A stretch of 64,000 bases of DNA, from positions 264,110 to 328,109 of the forward strand of contig NZ_JACHYN010000006.1 of NCBI RefSeq assembly GCF_014192915.1. The letters run 5' to 3'. Position numbers and translations under genes: made by a program. Numbering within the stretch: position 1 is the first letter of the stretch; each line of letters opens with the position of its first letter. The notes below the pieces were generated by a model. The model did no database searches and was not told where the DNA came from. It worked only from the letters and a program-made list of their open reading frames with translations. The stretch comes from Azospirillum sp. OGB3 (GTDB lineage: Bacteria > Pseudomonadota > Alphaproteobacteria > Azospirillales > Azospirillaceae). This document shows positions 1 through 7,976 of this stretch, one piece after another.

Positions 1-1594
1 CGGCCCGACCGAGAACAACGCCCACCCGCACGCCACCCACCGCGTGGCCGTGGTGCACAACGGCATCATCGAGAATTACCAGGAGCTGAAGACCGAGCTG
101 ATCGAGCACGGCTATGTCTTCGAGAGCGCCACCGACACCGAGGTGATCGCTCATCTCGTCACCTATTACATGGAGAAGGAAGGGCTGGGTCCGGTCGAAG
201 CCGCCTCCGCCTCCTTCAAGCGCTTCACCGGCGCCTTCTCCCTGGTGCTGCTGTTCTCCGGCCAGGAGGACATGCTGATCGGCGCCCGCCACGGCACGCC
301 GCTGGCCGTCGGCTACGGAGAGGGGGAGATGTATTTCGCCTCCGACGCCTTCGCGCTGGCGCCGCTGACCAACCGCATCTGCTATCTGGAGGACGGCGAC
401 TGGGTGGAACTGACCCGCACCGCCGCCGTGATCCACGACGCCAGCGACGCGGTGGTGGAGCGTCCGGTCAAGACCACCGCCCTGTCCGGCGCGCTGATCG
501 GCAAGGACGGCTACCGGCACTACATGCTCAAGGAGATCTACGAGCAGCCGCAGGTCATCGGCGATACGCTGAACGCCTACATCAACCCGGAGACCGGCCG
601 CGTCACCCTGCCGGAAACCAGCTTCGACATCGCCAAGGCGACGAAGCTGACCATCGTCGCCTGCGGCACCGCCTATTACGCCGGCGTGGTGGCAAAGTAC
701 TGGTTCGAGACGCTGGCCCGCCTGCCGGTCGAGGTCGACATAGCCTCGGAGTTCCGCTACCGCGAGGCGCCGATGCCCGAGGGCGGCGTGGCGCTGTTCA
801 TCAGCCAGTCGGGCGAGACGCTGGATACGCTGGAGGCTCTGCGCTACTGCAAGCGCCAGGGCCAGAAGATCCTGTCCATCGTCAACGTGCCGGAAAGCAC
901 CATCGCGCGCGAATCCGACGCGGTGCTCTACACCATGGCCGGTCCGGAGATCGGCGTCGCCTCGACCAAGGCCTTCACGACGCAGTTGACCACGCTGGCC
1001 TGTCTGGCGGTCACGGTCGGTCACGACCGCGGCGTCATCCCGGCGGAGCGGATGCAGCAGATCGCCCAGGCCCTGCGCGAGGTGCCGGCCCGCGCCGCCG
1101 ACGTTCTGGCCCACGACGAGCGCCTGCACGAGCTGGCCCAGGAGGTCGCGGAGGCCCGCGACGTGCTCTATCTGGGCCGCGGCGCGATGTACCCGCTGGC
1201 TCTGGAAGGCGCGCTGAAACTGAAGGAAATCAGCTACATCCACGCCGAAGGTTACGCGGCGGGTGAACTGAAGCACGGCCCCATCGCGCTGATCGACGAG
1301 AGCGTGCCGGTGATCGTCCTGGTGCCGTCGGACAACCTGTTCGAAAAGACCGTGTCCAACGTGCAGGAAGTCTGCGCGCGGTCGGGCAAGGTGCTGCTGA
1401 TCGCCGACAAGAAGGGCATCGACAAGCTGTCCGACAAGGTCCGCTGGTCGCTGGAGCTTCCGGCTTGCGACCCGCTGGTCGCCCCGCTGCTCTACGCCAT
1501 CCCGGTGCAGTTGCTGGCCTATCACGTCGCCGTGCTGAAGGGCACCGACGTCGACCAGCCGCGCAACCTCGCCAAGTCGGTCACCGTCGAGTAA
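1..1594 (+). CDS. glmS: Glutamine--fructose-6-phosphate aminotransferase, 5' truncated by window edge
   Basis: GlmS makes glucosamine-6-phosphate from fructose-6-phosphate and glutamine, the first step to UDP-GlcNAc for peptidoglycan and LPS. The reading frame is open from base 2, so the gene starts before the window. About 530 residues are visible against a usual length near 608, so roughly 77 N-terminal residues, including the catalytic Cys of the glutaminase domain, are missing. The visible part starts in the conserved glutaminase stretch GPTENNAHPH, continues through VHNGIIENY, and then has two SIS sugar-isomerase domains (SQSGETLDTLEA; AAGELKHGPIAL). It ends in the typical DQPRNLAKSVTVE tail. 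A strong terminator follows 27 bases after the stop. Identity is very secure. Confidence 0.97.
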   Translation, partial: GPTENNAHPHATHRVAVVHNGIIENYQELKTELIEHGYVFESATDTEVIAHLVTYYMEKEGLGPVEAASASFKRFTGAFSLVLLFSGQEDMLIGARHGTPLAVGYGEGEMYFASDAFALAPLTNRICYLEDGDWVELTRTAAVIHDASDAVVERPVKTTALSGALIGKDGYRHYMLKEIYEQPQVIGDTLNAYINPETGRVTLPETSFDIAKATKLTIVACGTAYYAGVVAKYWFETLARLPVEVDIASEFRYREAPMPEGGVALFISQSGETLDTLEALRYCKRQGQKILSIVNVPESTIARESDAVLYTMAGPEIGVASTKAFTTQLTTLACLAVTVGHDRGVIPAERMQQIAQALREVPARAADVLAHDERLHELAQEVAEARDVLYLGRGAMYPLALEGALKLKEISYIHAEGYAAGELKHGPIALIDESVPVIVLVPSDNLFEKTVSNVQEVCARSGKVLLIADKKGIDKLSDKVRWSLELPACDPLVAPLLYAIPVQLLAYHVAVLKGTDVDQPRNLAKSVTVE

Positions 1595-1621
1595 AGGGAC
1601 CGATCGAAGACGGCTCAGCGA

Positions 1622-1661
1622 ATGAAAAAGCCCCCGTCCACGCGGCGGGGGCTTTTTTCAT
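1622..1661. terminator. Bidirectional intrinsic terminator between glmS and the DUF882 gene
   Basis: A near-perfect inverted repeat: ATGAAAAAGCCCCCG on the left pairs with CGGGGGCTTTTTTCAT on the right around a short loop. The A-run and T-run make it work in both directions, ending glmS on the plus strand and the convergent DUF882 gene on the minus strand. Confidence 0.93.
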
Positions 1662-1678
1662 TGTCCTTGCGGGGCCGG

Positions 1679-2263
1679 CTAGGAGGCCCACTGCCGCTTC
1701 GGGCCGACGTCGACATGAACGAAATTGCTGTCCGGGTAATAGCCCACCCCACCCCCGCGCAGGCTGAGCGCCGCGCGCTGCAGCGTGCGCAGCGGCAGGC
1801 CGGGCACCCGCAGGTCGATGGCCTTGCCCTGCATGTGGAAGCTGTTCTGGGCAACGCCGCTGCCGTCCTGTTCGCGCAGCCAGGCGTTGGATTCGGGGGA
1901 GCGATAGCCGGAAATGATGTGCACCGGCGTCTTGCTGCCGACCTTGCGGGTCAGGGCGTGCAGCAGATCGAGCAGCTTCGGGTCGATGGGGTGCACGGCC
2001 CCGGTGCGATGGTCGCGCAGCAGATGGTTGATCTCGCGCAGGCCGTCGCGCTGGTAGCGGCCCTTGGACCAGTATTCCGCCCGTACCCGCTCGCCGGTGT
2101 GGAGGTTGAGCAGGACCAACTGCCGCGGCGGGGCGCGCAACGCCGCCTCCGACACCTCCGGGGCCATCACCATCCCGGCGGCGGCCGTCGCCAGACCGAT
2201 GCGCAACAGTTCCCTCCGGCCGAGCGTGGCTGCTGGGGTCGGTTGGAATTTGGCCTCGGTCAT
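1679..2263 (-). CDS. Tat-exported DUF882/YcbK-family (peptidase M15-like) cell-wall protein
   Basis: A 194-aa protein of the DUF882 (YcbK/MepK-like, peptidase M15 fold) family, whose characterised members are periplasmic murein endopeptidases. The N-terminus has a twin-arginine signal (GRRELLRIG, Arg16-Arg17, then a hydrophobic AT-rich stretch). The zinc-site pattern is visible: SGYRSPESN near 118, His143 and Asp150 in the SFHMQGKAIDLR block, and His183/Asp185 in FVHVDVG near the C-terminus. There are two adjacent ATG codons. The one at 2263 is preferred because GGAGG lies 4 bases upstream, whereas the ATG at 2266 is too close to it. It is convergent with glmS and shares its terminator. The exact bond cleaved is not shown by the sequence. 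Confidence 0.88.
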   Translation of the reverse strand: MTEAKFQPTPAATLGRRELLRIGLATAAAGMVMAPEVSEAALRAPPRQLVLLNLHTGERVRAEYWSKGRYQRDGLREINHLLRDHRTGAVHPIDPKLLDLLHALTRKVGSKTPVHIISGYRSPESNAWLREQDGSGVAQNSFHMQGKAIDLRVPGLPLRTLQRAALSLRGGGVGYYPDSNFVHVDVGPKRQWAS

Positions 2264-2633
2264 CATGCCTCCATGGGGTCCCGAACGGGGTGGCGTATGA
2301 AGCGCCCGCTTTTTGTCCGGAGCCTTTTGGCGGCAGAGCCCCCGCTTCTGTCAAGAAACCAATGGTTAACGTCTTTAAAACGCCCGTACTTCCTGGGCTT
2401 GCCGGAACGGCCATGCGACGGCCGGCAGGGCCGCGGGGTGCGTTACAGGGATGAAACACAGCGGGCAGCGTCCCCGATTCGCCCGAGTCTTCGCAGCGAC
2501 CGGTCGTGACAAGCTCAAGGCAAAAAACGGCAACCATAAGGGGTACTGCCGAGACCTTTACCGTTTAGCCTTCGGTAAGGAATCTACCCCCATAGTTTGG
2601 ATAGCGAAAACAACTCCCGCCAGAATCCTGCCC
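2264..2633. other. Intergenic region, divergent promoters likely
   Basis: About 370 bases between two divergent genes, with an AT-richer patch near 2345-2395 and another near 2540-2610. An open frame runs from an ATG at 2451 into the downstream pentapeptide gene, but its codon use is unlike that gene and its Shine-Dalgarno is poor, so I treat this stretch as mostly non-coding. I see no recognisable operator or riboswitch. Confidence 0.4.
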
Positions 2634-3953
2634 GTGCCCCCCGTCGCCACAGCCCCAGCGCCGGCACCCTCCTATCTTCGGCCCGATCAGTTGGCCGAAG
2701 TCCTGGACCGGCACGCCCGTTGGATCAAGGGCCAGCCAGGCGGTGCGCGCGCCAACCTGGCGCTGGCGGACCTGGAGGGCGCGGATCTGTCGCAGCGCGA
2801 TCTGCGCGGCGCCCGGCTTGTCGGAGCAAAGCTGGCGCGCTGCCGGCTCAGCGGCACCAACCTGGCCGGCGCCGACCTGTTCGGCGTGGACCTGCGCGAC
2901 GCCGACATCTCCCGCGCCAACCTGATGCAGACGGATCTGCGCGGCGCGCGGCTGCGCTCCGCCGATTTCTCCAACGCCAACCTGCGCGACGCCGACCTGC
3001 GCGCCGGCACGCTGGAGCCGGGGGGCTCCGCCCGCCGCGGCACCGCCTCGGAGGCCCATCTGGACCCCCAAGACGCCGAGGCCACCCGGCAGACCCACCG
3101 CACCGCCCTGGCCCGGCTTCAGGGCGGAGTCACGGTGGAGGGCGGCATACCGACCGACCTGACCGGAGCCGTCCTGGCCGGGGCCAACCTGACGGACGCC
3201 GATCTGAGCGGGGCGGTGCTTCAGAACGCCGACCTGACCGGCGCGGTGCTGACCGACGCCAACCTGTCGGGGGCGCGGCTGAACGGAGCGAACCTGACCG
3301 GCGCCCTGCTGGACGGCTGCACCTTCAACAACGCCGATCTGGTCGGCACGCGGATGGTCGATTGCGACCTCTCCCAGGCCAAGCTCGGCTCCGCCTGTAT
3401 GACCCGCCCGATCGACAGCATAGGGTCGGAAATCCAGCGGGCGATCTTCGATCATGAGCGCTGGATCGACAGTGTCGGCCAGCGCGGGGAGCGCGCCGAT
3501 CTGGACGGCACCGACCTCAGCCGCGCCGACCTGCGCGGCGTCAATCTCAGCGCGGCCTCGCTGCGCGGCGCCAACCTGTCCGACGCAGCGCTCACCGGCG
3601 CCCGGCTGATGATGGCCGACCTTTCGGGCGCCAATCTGGAGCGCGCCAACCTGATGGGCGCCGACCTGTCCGGCGCCAACCTCAGCTTCGCCCGGCTGAC
3701 CGGGGCCGACCTGACGCGGGTCAACCTGGGACCGGCGGAAATCAAGGACCCCAGCGGGCGTCCCACCGGCCGCTCATGGGCCGCCAATCTGATGGGCGCC
3801 GACCTGCGGCAGGCCATGCTCACCGATTCCCGCATGGTGCAGGCCAATCTGACCGACGCCGATCTGGAGAACGCCGACCTGGACGGGGCTGATCTGGCCG
3901 GCGCGAAGCTGCAGCGCGCGCATCTCAAGGGCAAGGCGCCACGACGGCGCTGA
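2634..3953 (+). CDS. Large pentapeptide-repeat protein with two repeat blocks
   Basis: About 439 aa made mainly of A(D/N)LXX pentapeptide repeats, which fold into a right-handed quadrilateral beta-helix. Two blocks are seen. Each is preceded by a short helical cap with the pattern H-x2-RWI, 10-15 residues, then R-A-(D/N)-L: around residue 28 (DRHARWIKG) and around residue 270 (DHERWIDS). A hydrophilic insert of about 40 residues interrupts the first block. There is no signal peptide or membrane segment, so it is probably cytoplasmic. The start is uncertain: the GTG at 2634 begins a Pro/Ala-rich leader, while an in-frame ATG at 2451 would add 61 atypical residues. The same cap-plus-repeat plan occurs in the protein at 34967-36448, which adds a PilZ domain. 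Function is unknown. Confidence 0.8.
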   Translation: MPPVATAPAPAPSYLRPDQLAEVLDRHARWIKGQPGGARANLALADLEGADLSQRDLRGARLVGAKLARCRLSGTNLAGADLFGVDLRDADISRANLMQTDLRGARLRSADFSNANLRDADLRAGTLEPGGSARRGTASEAHLDPQDAEATRQTHRTALARLQGGVTVEGGIPTDLTGAVLAGANLTDADLSGAVLQNADLTGAVLTDANLSGARLNGANLTGALLDGCTFNNADLVGTRMVDCDLSQAKLGSACMTRPIDSIGSEIQRAIFDHERWIDSVGQRGERADLDGTDLSRADLRGVNLSAASLRGANLSDAALTGARLMMADLSGANLERANLMGADLSGANLSFARLTGADLTRVNLGPAEIKDPSGRPTGRSWAANLMGADLRQAMLTDSRMVQANLTDADLENADLDGADLAGAKLQRAHLKGKAPRRR

Positions 3954-4040
3954 CCCGGCCCCCTTCGCTCCACCACCGTCATCATCCCGCAAAGGACCAC
4001 GGGGCATAGTGCGGCTCCTCAATTTGCCGGACGGACCGCC

Positions 4041-4322
4041 ATGCCCACCCTTCTCCACTTCCTTCAGCGGCGTGGTGCCTTACGCCTGCTTCCTGCCGTC
4101 ATCCTGGCCCTGTTTGTCCGCCCTACGCGGGCCGAGGACCCGCGCCTGTCCGAAATCTGGCGGTGCGGCGGCGGCGACTGCCCGGGCTACGAGTACCACC
4201 CCCGCGACGGCGATCCGGAACACGGCGCGCCGGCGGGCACCGCTTTCCAGGACCTGCCGGCGGATTGGTTCTGCCCGCGCTGTGGCGCCGGAAAGCCGGA
4301 TTTCCGCCGACTGGGTGACTAG
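4041..4322 (+). CDS. Exported rubredoxin-like protein with CX4C first knuckle
   Basis: A 93-aa protein. Residues 1-31 look like a Sec signal peptide (RR, then [11 protein letters not shown], cleavage after PTRA). The rest matches rubredoxin: [36 protein letters not shown]. The second iron knuckle is canonical (Cys78-Pro-Arg-Cys81-Gly). The first is Cys42-Gly-Gly-Gly-Asp-Cys47, i.e. CX4C instead of the usual CX2CG. Rubredoxins carry a single Fe(Cys)4 electron-transfer site and are usually cytoplasmic, so export and the widened knuckle are both unusual. It stands alone between the pentapeptide gene and an Lrp-type regulator, and no partner oxidoreductase is adjacent. The Shine-Dalgarno (GGACGGA) is weak. 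The fold assignment is good; the redox role is inferred. Confidence 0.83.
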   Translation: MPTLLHFLQRRGALRLLPAVILALFVRPTRAEDPRLSEIWRCGGGDCPGYEYHPRDGDPEHGAPAGTAFQDLPADWFCPRCGAGKPDFRRLGD

Positions 4323-4371
4323 GTGAAAATTACTATTGTATCTCCGCATCTTTTCAGGAATTATTGCGGCC

Positions 4372-4827
4372 ATGGACGATACAGACCGCAAAATCATCGC
4401 ACACATCCAGGCCGACGGGCGGGCTTCCTACGCCGACATCGGGACGGCGGCCGGACTGTCGGTGTCCGCCGTGAACGAGCGGCTGAAGAAGCTGCAGGCC
4501 AACGGCGTGATCCAGGGCTGGGGGGCGCGCCTGTCCCCGAAGGCCGCCGGGCTGGACGTGCTGGCCTTCGTCGAGGTGCTGCTCGACCGGCCGGAGCATG
4601 ACGCGCCCTTCCGCGACGCCATGCGCGCCACGCCGGCGGTCCAGGAATGCCACCATGTCACCGGGGACTGGTCCTATCTGCTCAAGGTGCGCGTGGCTGA
4701 CACGGAAGCGCTGGAGCGGTTCCTCTCCGACCGGCTGAAGGCGCTGCCCGGCGTCGTGCGCTCCCACACCGTGATCGCGCTCTCCTCGGTCAAGGAGACG
4801 CCGATCCTTCCCATCGAGTCAGACTGA
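4372..4827 (+). CDS. Lrp/AsnC-family transcriptional regulator
   Basis: A 151-aa regulator with an N-terminal helix-turn-helix (DDTDRKIIAHIQADGR, then DIGTAAGLSVSAVNERLKKL, residues 2-50) and a C-terminal RAM ligand-sensing domain (CHHVTGDWSYLLKVRV, about 85-105). Such proteins bind amino acids and usually control amino-acid metabolism or export. The start at 4372 is chosen over an upstream in-frame ATG at 4336 because the conserved domain begins immediately and AGGAA lies 11 bases before it. The LysE-type exporter follows 19 bases after the stop, a classic regulator-exporter pairing, so it likely controls that gene in response to an amino acid that is not identified here. Confidence 0.92.
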   Translation: MDDTDRKIIAHIQADGRASYADIGTAAGLSVSAVNERLKKLQANGVIQGWGARLSPKAAGLDVLAFVEVLLDRPEHDAPFRDAMRATPAVQECHHVTGDWSYLLKVRVADTEALERFLSDRLKALPGVVRSHTVIALSSVKETPILPIESD

Positions 4828-4846
4828 AGCCTTTGGAGCATTCGCC

Positions 4847-5470
4847 ATGGACGCCCTGCCCGCCCTGCTGAAGGGCCTGATCATCGGATTCAGCATCGCC
4901 GCCCCGGTCGGGCCGATCGGGCTTCTGTGCATCCGGCGCACCCTGGCCGACGGGCCGGCCCACGGCTTCGTCAGCGGGCTGGGTGCGGCCAGCGCTGACG
5001 CGGTCTATGGCGCCATCGCCGGCTTCGGGGTGGCCCTGGTCACCGACGCGCTGCTCGGCGCCCAGGTGGCGTTGAAGCTGGTGGGCGGGCTGATGCTGCT
5101 GTGGCTGGGCTGGAGCACCCTGCGCGCCCGTCCGGCGGAGCGCGCCGCGGACGCCCGCGGCGGCGGTGGTCTGGCCGGGGCCTACGCCTCCACCTTCGCG
5201 CTGACCCTCGCCAACCCGGCGACGATCCTCAGCTTCGCCGCGGTGTTCGGCGGGCTGGGCGTGTCAGCCGGAGACGGGAGCAGCACCGGAGTGGCCGCCC
5301 TGCTCGTCGCGGGCGTCTTCATTGGGTCGGCGATGTGGTGGTTGGGGCTCAGCGCCTCGGTCGGGGCGTTCCGGCGCCGGGTCACGCCCGCCGCCATGCT
5401 GTGGATCAACCGCGCCTCGGGCGCGGTGCTGGGAGGGTTCGGGATCGCGGCCCTCGCCTCCCTCTTGTGA
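4847..5470 (+). CDS. LysE/RhtB-family amino-acid exporter
   Basis: A 207-aa inner-membrane protein with about six hydrophobic segments and the family signature near the N-terminus (FSIAAPVGPIGLLCIRRTL, residues 15-33), followed by GLGAASADAVYGAIAGFG. LysE/RhtB proteins export amino acids such as lysine, threonine or homoserine lactones by proton antiport. The length fits the family. It lies directly behind an Lrp-type regulator, with GGAG 9-10 bases before the ATG, and is probably co-transcribed with it. The substrate cannot be read from the sequence. Confidence 0.93.
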   Translation: MDALPALLKGLIIGFSIAAPVGPIGLLCIRRTLADGPAHGFVSGLGAASADAVYGAIAGFGVALVTDALLGAQVALKLVGGLMLLWLGWSTLRARPAERAADARGGGGLAGAYASTFALTLANPATILSFAAVFGGLGVSAGDGSSTGVAALLVAGVFIGSAMWWLGLSASVGAFRRRVTPAAMLWINRASGAVLGGFGIAALASLL

Positions 5471-5502
5471 AGAGGCGGGATGCGCCGGTCACCCGGAGCA
5501 AC

Positions 5503-5631
5503 TCAGAGCAGAATGGTCACCGGGCCGCCCAGCGCGACCGCGGCGACGATCAGGATGGCCACCGCCGTCAGCTTCTCCGCCGCCGACCAGCGCTGCCAAT
5601 CCTTCTTGAAACTCTTGAATTCCTGGGCCAT
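5503..5631 (-). CDS. 42-residue single-pass membrane protein
   Basis: A small frame beginning MAQEFKSFKKDWQRW and ending in one hydrophobic helix, LTAVAILIVAAVALGGPVTILL. It has a basic, amphipathic N-terminus and a C-terminal membrane anchor. The start at 5631 has a perfect GGAGG 6 bases upstream on the minus strand, which is the best evidence that it is real; an upstream in-frame ATG lacks a usable site. It is convergent with the LysE gene (32-base gap). I do not recognise a family. The lysine/aromatic-rich head plus single helix would suit a small regulatory or stress membrane peptide, but that is speculation. Confidence 0.68.
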   Translation of the reverse strand: MAQEFKSFKKDWQRWSAAEKLTAVAILIVAAVALGGPVTILL

Positions 5632-5954
5632 GGCAACCTCCGCCATCCCTGACTGTCCGTGTTGAGAGCGACATTGGACGCTTCCAGTTGATGTTTGGTT
5701 AACGTCGCCCGGAAACTCTTTCATCCATCGCAATGCCACAGGTAATCGGAAGAAAAACTGATGCAAGTCAAATAGAGGGCAAAAGCGGGTACAATTTTCG
5801 GCATCCCCCATGCGGAGGCCCCCGGGCGCGTTCCGCGTCCTCCGGATGGAAGGGTTTCCACCGACGGTCCGATGCCCCAAATCCCTTTGGACACCCATCG
5901 ACGCGTCGGCGCCGGACAAGCCTGACCAAGCCCACAAGACACGAGGTGCTGGCG
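5632..5954. other. Intergenic region between divergent genes
   Basis: About 320 bases, relatively AT-rich around 5690-5800. The frame running upstream from the patatin gene through this stretch has atypical composition, so I regard it as a leader. It probably carries the promoters of the 42-aa membrane protein and the patatin gene. No recognisable operator was found. Confidence 0.4.
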
Positions 5955-7001
5955 GTGAGCGGACTGAAGATCGGATTGGCCCTGGGCAGCGGGGCGGCGC
6001 GCGGCTGGGCGCACATCGGCGTGCTGCGCGCGTTGGAGGAGATCGGGGTCGAGCCCGACGTGATCTGCGGAACCTCGATCGGCGCGGTGGTCGGCGCGGC
6101 CTACCTGACGGACCAGCTGGACGAGTTGCAGGCCTGGGCGCAGAGCATGGGCTGGCTCGGCATGCTCGGCATCATCGACCTGACCTTCCGCCGCGGCGGG
6201 CTGCTGGCCGCCGACCGCACCTTCGATCGCTTCCGCAACCACCGCACCGAAGTCACCATCGATCAGCTGCGCAAGCCCTTCGCCGCGGTCGCCACCGACC
6301 TTGGCACCGGGCGGGAGATCTGGCTGCGCGACGGGCCGATGCTCAGCGCGGTGCAGGCGTCGGCCGCCATGCCCGGCCTGTTTCCGGCGGTGCGGCGCGA
6401 CGACCATTGGCTGGTGGACGGCGCGCTGGTCAACCCGGTGCCGGTGTCGCTCTGCCGCGCGCTGGGCGCGGACGTGGTGATCGCGGTCAACCTGAACAGC
6501 GAATTGTCGCCGCTGAGCCGCCCCTCGGGTCGCGGCGCCGCGAAGCTGCGCAAGGCGGCGGAGGCGAAGCCGGCCCAGATGCAGGCGTCTCAGATGCAGG
6601 AGGCCCGAATGCAGCAGGCCCAGCCCGTGCCGGAGGTGGCGATGGCTCCGGCGGGGGATGCGACCTCCCCCGTCTTCTCCACCCTGACGTCGCAGATCGC
6701 CTCCTGGATGGGGCGGCGGCCGGCGGCGCGCACGCGCTTCCTCGCCGACCAGCTGACGCGCGCTCCGGCCTCCAACGTTCCGCCCAATGTGATGGACGTG
6801 ATGGCCGGGTCCATCGACATCATGCAGGACCGCATCACCCGCTCCCGCCTGGCCGGCGAGCCGCCGGACGTGCTGATCGCCCCCCGCCTCGCCCACATCG
6901 GCATCCTGGAGTTCGACCGCGCGGAGGAGGTGGTGGAGATCGGCTACGGCGCTGCCTCGATCCTCAAGCCGGCGCTGGAACTGGCCCTGCGCCGGGCGTA
7001 G
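5955..7001 (+). CDS. Patatin-like phospholipase (RssA-type)
   Basis: A 348-aa patatin-family serine hydrolase. It shows the oxyanion-hole glycine motif GSGAARGWAHIGVL (about 9-22), the nucleophile elbow GTSIG (about 40-44) and the catalytic-Asp block LVDGALVNPVPV (about 154-165), so the Ser-Asp dyad is intact. A low-complexity Gln/Met/Ala-rich insert sits around residues 200-235 and is not part of the family core. The GTG start at 5955 has GAGGT 7 bases upstream; the open frame continues further upstream but with unlike composition. There is no signal peptide, so action on membrane lipids from the cytoplasmic face is likely. It converges on the methyltransferase gene with only 6 bases between the stops. 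Confidence 0.9.
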   Translation: MSGLKIGLALGSGAARGWAHIGVLRALEEIGVEPDVICGTSIGAVVGAAYLTDQLDELQAWAQSMGWLGMLGIIDLTFRRGGLLAADRTFDRFRNHRTEVTIDQLRKPFAAVATDLGTGREIWLRDGPMLSAVQASAAMPGLFPAVRRDDHWLVDGALVNPVPVSLCRALGADVVIAVNLNSELSPLSRPSGRGAAKLRKAAEAKPAQMQASQMQEARMQQAQPVPEVAMAPAGDATSPVFSTLTSQIASWMGRRPAARTRFLADQLTRAPASNVPPNVMDVMAGSIDIMQDRITRSRLAGEPPDVLIAPRLAHIGILEFDRAEEVVEIGYGAASILKPALELALRRA

Positions 7002-7007
7002 CCGCGC

Positions 7008-7967
7008 TCAGACGGAAGCCGCCGGCCACATCCAGGTCAGCTCGTGCTTGTTGTGGTTCAGGTGCAGCACCCGCCCGCCGGGGATGGCGGCGAAGGCGCG
7101 GGCCGTCTCGTGGTCGGTCTCGGCCTGGAACTTCAGCGTGCAGATGAAACGCTTGGCCAGCCCGCTCTCCATCCACTGGTTCACCAGCCGCAGCAGGCGC
7201 GTGGGGTAGCAGATCACGTCGCAGCACAGCCAATCCACCGGACCGACGTCCTGCGGCTTCAGGCCGAAGGCGCTCTCCTGGCGGAACTCGATGCGCGGCA
7301 GGGCGGCGATGGCCGGGTCGAGCGGTGCCTTGTCGACGCTGACCACGCTGGCACCCAGCTCGTGCAGCACCCAGCTCCAGCCGCCGGGACAGGCGCCGAG
7401 GTCGATGCAGCGGTCGCCCGGCCCCGGCTGTTCGCCGAACAGGGTCAGCGCTTCCCACAGCTTCAGATAGGCGCGGTTGGGCGGCACCGTCCGGTTCTCG
7501 ACGAAGGTGACCTCGCCGTGGCGGTAGGGGCTGGAGCAGCGCGCCGCCGCGACGATGGTGTTTTCGTCCAGCAGCGTCCAGGAGCCCAGCGGCGCCGTCG
7601 GCAGCGGCGACGGGAAGACCACCGGCTTGGCCGAGACATGGGGCAGGTTGTCCTGGATCAGGCTGGCCCGACGGTGATGGCGCAGCGTCCAGAGCGCCCA
7701 GTTGCGCTGGATGGAGCGGAGCGCCCGCGCGCCCTCCTTGATCGACGCGAACTCGATCCGCACCGGGTCGTGCCAGATGTTCTGTGCCCAGGCCGCCGGA
7801 CGCGCCGGCCCATCGGCGAAGACCAGCCGGTCCTCCACCGCCGCCACGTCGCCCAGTTCGGCCACGAGGTCCTGAACGAAGCCCTCGGGCGCCAGATAGA
7901 TGGTCTGCCCCAGAGGGGTCTGCGCCGGGGTCGCGCGGGCGGACGAAGTGTCGGATGAGTCGCTCAT
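7008..7967 (-). CDS. RlmM-like SAM-dependent RNA 2'-O-methyltransferase
   Basis: 319 aa. The C-terminal half is an FtsJ/RrmJ-type Rossmann methyltransferase: SAM motif DLGACPGGWSWVL (about 190-202), acidic loop VSVDKAPLD, DWLCCDVICYP and the TLKF lysine motif, which together fit the K-D-K-E catalytic tetrad. This layout, an N-terminal RNA-binding region followed by an FtsJ domain, matches the COG2933/RlmM group. E. coli RlmM methylates C2498 of 23S rRNA, but this protein is shorter (366 in E. coli), so the exact target is uncertain. It starts 9 bases after the stop of the upstream hydrolase gene and lacks a clear Shine-Dalgarno, suggesting translational coupling. Confidence 0.75.
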   Translation of the reverse strand: MSDSSDTSSARATPAQTPLGQTIYLAPEGFVQDLVAELGDVAAVEDRLVFADGPARPAAWAQNIWHDPVRIEFASIKEGARALRSIQRNWALWTLRHHRRASLIQDNLPHVSAKPVVFPSPLPTAPLGSWTLLDENTIVAAARCSSPYRHGEVTFVENRTVPPNRAYLKLWEALTLFGEQPGPGDRCIDLGACPGGWSWVLHELGASVVSVDKAPLDPAIAALPRIEFRQESAFGLKPQDVGPVDWLCCDVICYPTRLLRLVNQWMESGLAKRFICTLKFQAETDHETARAFAAIPGGRVLHLNHNKHELTWMWPAASV

Positions 7968-7976
7968 GCCGAGGGG

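Noticed and set aside
2565..3455. Long antisense frames across the pentapeptide genes
   Set aside because: The repeats and high GC open all frames; antisense products are Arg/Gly/Val repeats mirroring A(D/N)LXX and lack ribosome sites.
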